Below, one piece after another: positions 14,044 through 14,049 of a stretch of 14,049 bases of DNA (the first letter of the stretch is position 1; each line of letters starts with the position of its first letter). The DNA lies in contig JANXSA010000539.1 of the NCBI GenBank assembly GCA_025352915.1, positions 1-14,049 on the forward strand, in the 5' to 3' direction. The notes under the pieces were generated by a model. It saw nothing but the letters and a program-made list of their open reading frames with translations. It did no database searches and was not told the DNA's origin. Source of the DNA: Rhodospirillales bacterium (GTDB lineage: Bacteria; Pseudomonadota; Alphaproteobacteria; Acetobacterales; Acetobacteraceae). Both the position numbers and the translations under genes were made by a program.

Positions 14044-14049
14044 ACCCTT

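Overview
This 14 kb window looks like ordinary chromosome of a high-GC alphaproteobacterium, probably of the Rhodospirillales type. The clues are an alphaproteobacterial SspB with the C-terminal ClpX-docking tail, LpxI (DUF1009) for UDP-2,3-diacylglucosamine hydrolysis, a small ribbon-helix-helix (RHH_4-type) protein, a short VUT-family transporter, and very GC-rich third codon positions. I see no rRNA, tRNA, CRISPR array, phage gene or insertion sequence. Genes are densely packed; the longest gene-free stretch is about 257 bases (12104-12360).

Left part, + strand. A DNA-3-methyladenine glycosylase I gene (tag, 65-601) is followed by sspB (697-1233). A tightly packed run then extends from 1257 to 7709: class I fumarase, a VOC-fold protein, a VUT-family queuosine-precursor transporter, queA, tgt, queF, queG and an RHH protein. 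Junctions within it are 4-base overlaps, single-base overlaps, 0-base gaps or a 4-base gap, so it is almost certainly one transcription unit, and sspB (23 bases upstream) probably belongs to it. The five queuosine genes form a coherent route: uptake of a 7-deazaguanine precursor, preQ0 to preQ1 (QueF), exchange into tRNA (Tgt), addition of the epoxycyclopentane unit (QueA) and reduction to queuosine (QueG). None of the early genes from GTP to preQ0 is in the window. A small conserved-looking ORF (7796-8002) follows, then the strand changes.

Middle part, - strand (9732 to 8016). lpxI, gloA (glyoxalase I) and a cupin-domain gene run in this order; lpxI and gloA are only 2 bases apart. The 3' end of lpxI carries four in-frame copies of a 15-bp tandem repeat that add a Leu-Gly-Phe-Asp-Pro-type tail. 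This is the oddest local sequence in the window.

Right part, + strand. A YeiH/UPF0324 putative sulfate-exporter-type membrane protein diverges from lpxI. It is followed by an M20-family zinc peptidase, a gene-free stretch, and a large multi-spanning membrane protein resembling GT-C (PMT/ArnT-like) glycosyltransferases. A strong hairpin closes the window.

I did not find a convincing undescribed system. The items most worth a second look are the lpxI minisatellite, the co-location of a precursor transporter with the late queuosine pathway inside a fumarase/sspB operon, and a few small putative regulatory structures.
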